A DNA stretch of 46,289 nucleotides from Corynebacterium sp. J010B-136. GTDB taxonomy: Bacteria > Actinomycetota > Actinomycetes > Mycobacteriales > Mycobacteriaceae. The DNA lies in the NCBI RefSeq assembly GCF_002967075.1, contig NZ_PUGE01000011.1, positions 1 to 46,289 of the forward strand, read 5' to 3'. Under the pieces are notes generated by a model. It did not search any database. It was not told where the DNA came from and saw nothing but the letters and a program-made list of their open reading frames with translations. The position numbers and the translations under genes are program-made. Shown piece after piece: positions 44,940 through 46,289 of this stretch (positions are counted from its first letter, which is position 1; every line of letters begins with the position of its first letter).

Positions 44940-46289
44940 TTAGAGAGCCAAGTCAGATTCGAAGTTACCGGTTTCAAGACGGTCCTTGATGGTGGTGATG
45001 AAGCGGCCTGCATCTGCACCATCTACAACCTGGTGGTCGTAGGTAAATGGCAGGTAGCACATCTGACGGATGGCAATTGCATCCTGGCCATCTTCGGTGA
45101 TGACCACTGGGCGCTTTTCAATCACAGCGGTGCCCAAGATACCAGCCTGTGGTGGTACCAGAACTGGGGTATCTAGCAGGGCGCCTTCGGATCCAATGTT
45201 GGTCACGGTGAAGGTTGCACCGGTGAGGTCATTTGGCTTCAGCTTGTTGTTGCGTGCGCGGTCAGCCAAGTCAGCGATAGCCTGAGCAATCTCCGGCAAG
45301 GAAAGATCCTGAGCCTTGTGGATGACTGGGGTGAGCAGACCACGTGGGGTGTCAACTGCGATAGCGACGTTGACATCAGAGTGGTAGGTCATTTCCTTAG
45401 TCTCAGGGTTGTAAGACGCGTTGACGTTCGGGTGGGAAACCAAAGCCTCAACGGTTGCCTTAACAATGATTGGCAGGAAGGACAGGTTAGCACCGTACTT
45501 ATCAACGAATGCTGGCTTCGCCTTCTTACGCAGCGCTGCCACAGTCGTCATATCTACTTCCTGGACGTGGGTCAGCTGCGCGGTGATGTGCAGCGATTCC
45601 ACCATCTTGGAAGCGGTGATTTCACGGATGCGGTTGACCTTGGCGGTGGTGCCAATCAGTTCCTGCTTAGCAGGGTCAACGGACTTGGTGGACCAGTTAG
45701 CGCGCTCACCAGCTGGTGCAGCAGAACCGGACTCGGCGCCGCCTTCAGCAGCAGCCAATACGTCCTGCTTACGGATACGTCCACCAACACCGGTTCCTTC
45801 AACGGTGTTGAGGTCGATGCCGTGCTTGTCAGCCAACTTGCGTACCAGTGGGGTGACATAAGGAATGTTGTCGCCGGAGTTGACCTTAGCGGAAGCCTTC
45901 GGAGCAGCTTCTTCCTTCTTAGGTTCAGCCTTAGGTGCCTCTTGCTTTGGCTCCTCCTTCTTAGGCTCTTCCTTAGGAGCTTCTTCCTTGGCCGGTGCTT
46001 CTTCCTTTGGCTCTTCCTTCTTTTCGGAAGCAGCTGGCTTGGCGTTGCCGTCGCCGATGCGTGCGATGACTGCTCCGACGTCGATGGTGTCATCTTCGTC
46101 AGCGAGGATTTCTACCAGGGTGCCTGCGACTGGGGATGGGATCTCGGTATCGACCTTGTCGGTGGAGACCTCAAGCAGTGGCTCATCTACTTCGACGGTG
46201 TCGCCGACGGACTTCAGCCACTGGGTGATGGTGCCTTCAGTGACAGACTCACCGAGTTCTGGCATCTCCACATCGGTAGCGTCGCCAGA
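44940..46289 (-). CDS. Dihydrolipoamide acyltransferase E2 (partial, 5' end outside window)
   Basis: This is the core acyltransferase of 2-oxoacid dehydrogenase complexes; in C. glutamicum the homologue at this locus (AceF/SucB) serves both the pyruvate and oxoglutarate complexes. The visible part has a lipoyl domain (lipoyl Lys in [13 protein letters not shown]), a Lys/Glu/Pro/Ala linker of about 60 residues, a subunit-binding domain ([33 protein letters not shown]) and the catalytic domain with DHQVVDG near the C-terminus. The frame continues past the window edge with SGDATDV, a linker-like sequence, so at least one more lipoyl domain probably lies upstream. Confidence 0.93.
   Translation of the reverse strand, partial: SGDATDVEMPELGESVTEGTITQWLKSVGDTVEVDEPLLEVSTDKVDTEIPSPVAGTLVEILADEDDTIDVGAVIARIGDGNAKPAASEKKEEPKEEAPAKEEAPKEEPKKEEPKQEAPKAEPKKEEAAPKASAKVNSGDNIPYVTPLVRKLADKHGIDLNTVEGTGVGGRIRKQDVLAAAEGGAESGSAAPAGERANWSTKSVDPAKQELIGTTAKVNRIREITASKMVESLHITAQLTHVQEVDMTTVAALRKKAKPAFVDKYGANLSFLPIIVKATVEALVSHPNVNASYNPETKEMTYHSDVNVAIAVDTPRGLLTPVIHKAQDLSLPEIAQAIADLADRARNNKLKPNDLTGATFTVTNIGSEGALLDTPVLVPPQAGILGTAVIEKRPVVITEDGQDAIAIRQMCYLPFTYDHQVVDGADAGRFITTIKDRLETGNFESDLAL

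Overview
The window is chromosomal DNA from an actinobacterium, almost certainly a Corynebacterium other than C. glutamicum. Three things point there. The gene neighbourhood (SURF1, low-molecular-weight tyrosine phosphatase, Nif3-like protein, zinc-ribbon protein, RNase H/phosphatase fusion, glnA2, glnE, glnA, DUF4191 protein, lipA, lipB, acyltransferase E2) is the one known from mycobacteria (Rv2211c-Rv2235 region) and corynebacteria. Both a regulated GlnA and a GlnA2 are present. Intergenic regions are short and several start codons are GTG. No tRNA, rRNA, CRISPR array or prophage was seen.

Layout. 1-535: the end of a probable IS3-family element that interrupts a decayed DnaQ-type exonuclease. 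735-3169: a two-gene ascorbate-family PTS (fused EIIA-EIIB, then EIIC). 3146-4324: a 1.1-kb segment with a DUF4352 membrane protein, bounded by a 23-bp direct repeat. 4424-11217: conserved housekeeping genes (SURF1, LMW-PTP, Nif3-like, zinc-ribbon, RNase H/phosphatase), the RNase P RNA and an RNB nuclease. 11244-15991: a galactokinase-like GHMP protein, a small acidic protein, a CYTH/CHAD protein and a DUF2786 protein. 16121-20629: glnA2-glnE. 20944-23773: three uncharacterised genes (repeat-rich acidic protein, single-pass membrane protein, ABC-type ATPase). 23669-29124: an MFS transporter, thrC with a 44-codon gene behind it, a trypsin-like lipoprotein, a Nudix hydrolase and a cation-diffusion-facilitator exporter. 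29151-32702: a DHA2 transporter, a broken LysR regulator and a KdgT-type permease. 32947-36065: glnA, an RDD protein and a DUF4191 protein. 36170-46289: lipA, lipB, gcvH, a flavoprotein, a MhuD-like heme-degrading monooxygenase, gcvT, gcvP and the 3' part of an E2 acyltransferase gene that runs off the window.

Two functional themes stand out. The first is nitrogen: GlnA carries the adenylylation tyrosine, GlnE can modify it, and GlnA2 lacks that motif. The second is lipoic acid: two lipoylated proteins (GcvH and E2), both classical lipoylation enzymes (LipA and LipB) and the rest of the glycine-cleavage system except the shared L protein lie within 10 kb on one strand. The best candidates for undescribed biology are the 20944-23773 cluster, the operator-like palindrome that ends one base before the CDF exporter start codon, the hairpin with alternative partners over the glnE stop codon, and the direct-repeat-bounded DUF4352 module. 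Two genes look recently lost: the exonuclease (three lesions) and the LysR regulator (internal deletion with frameshift).
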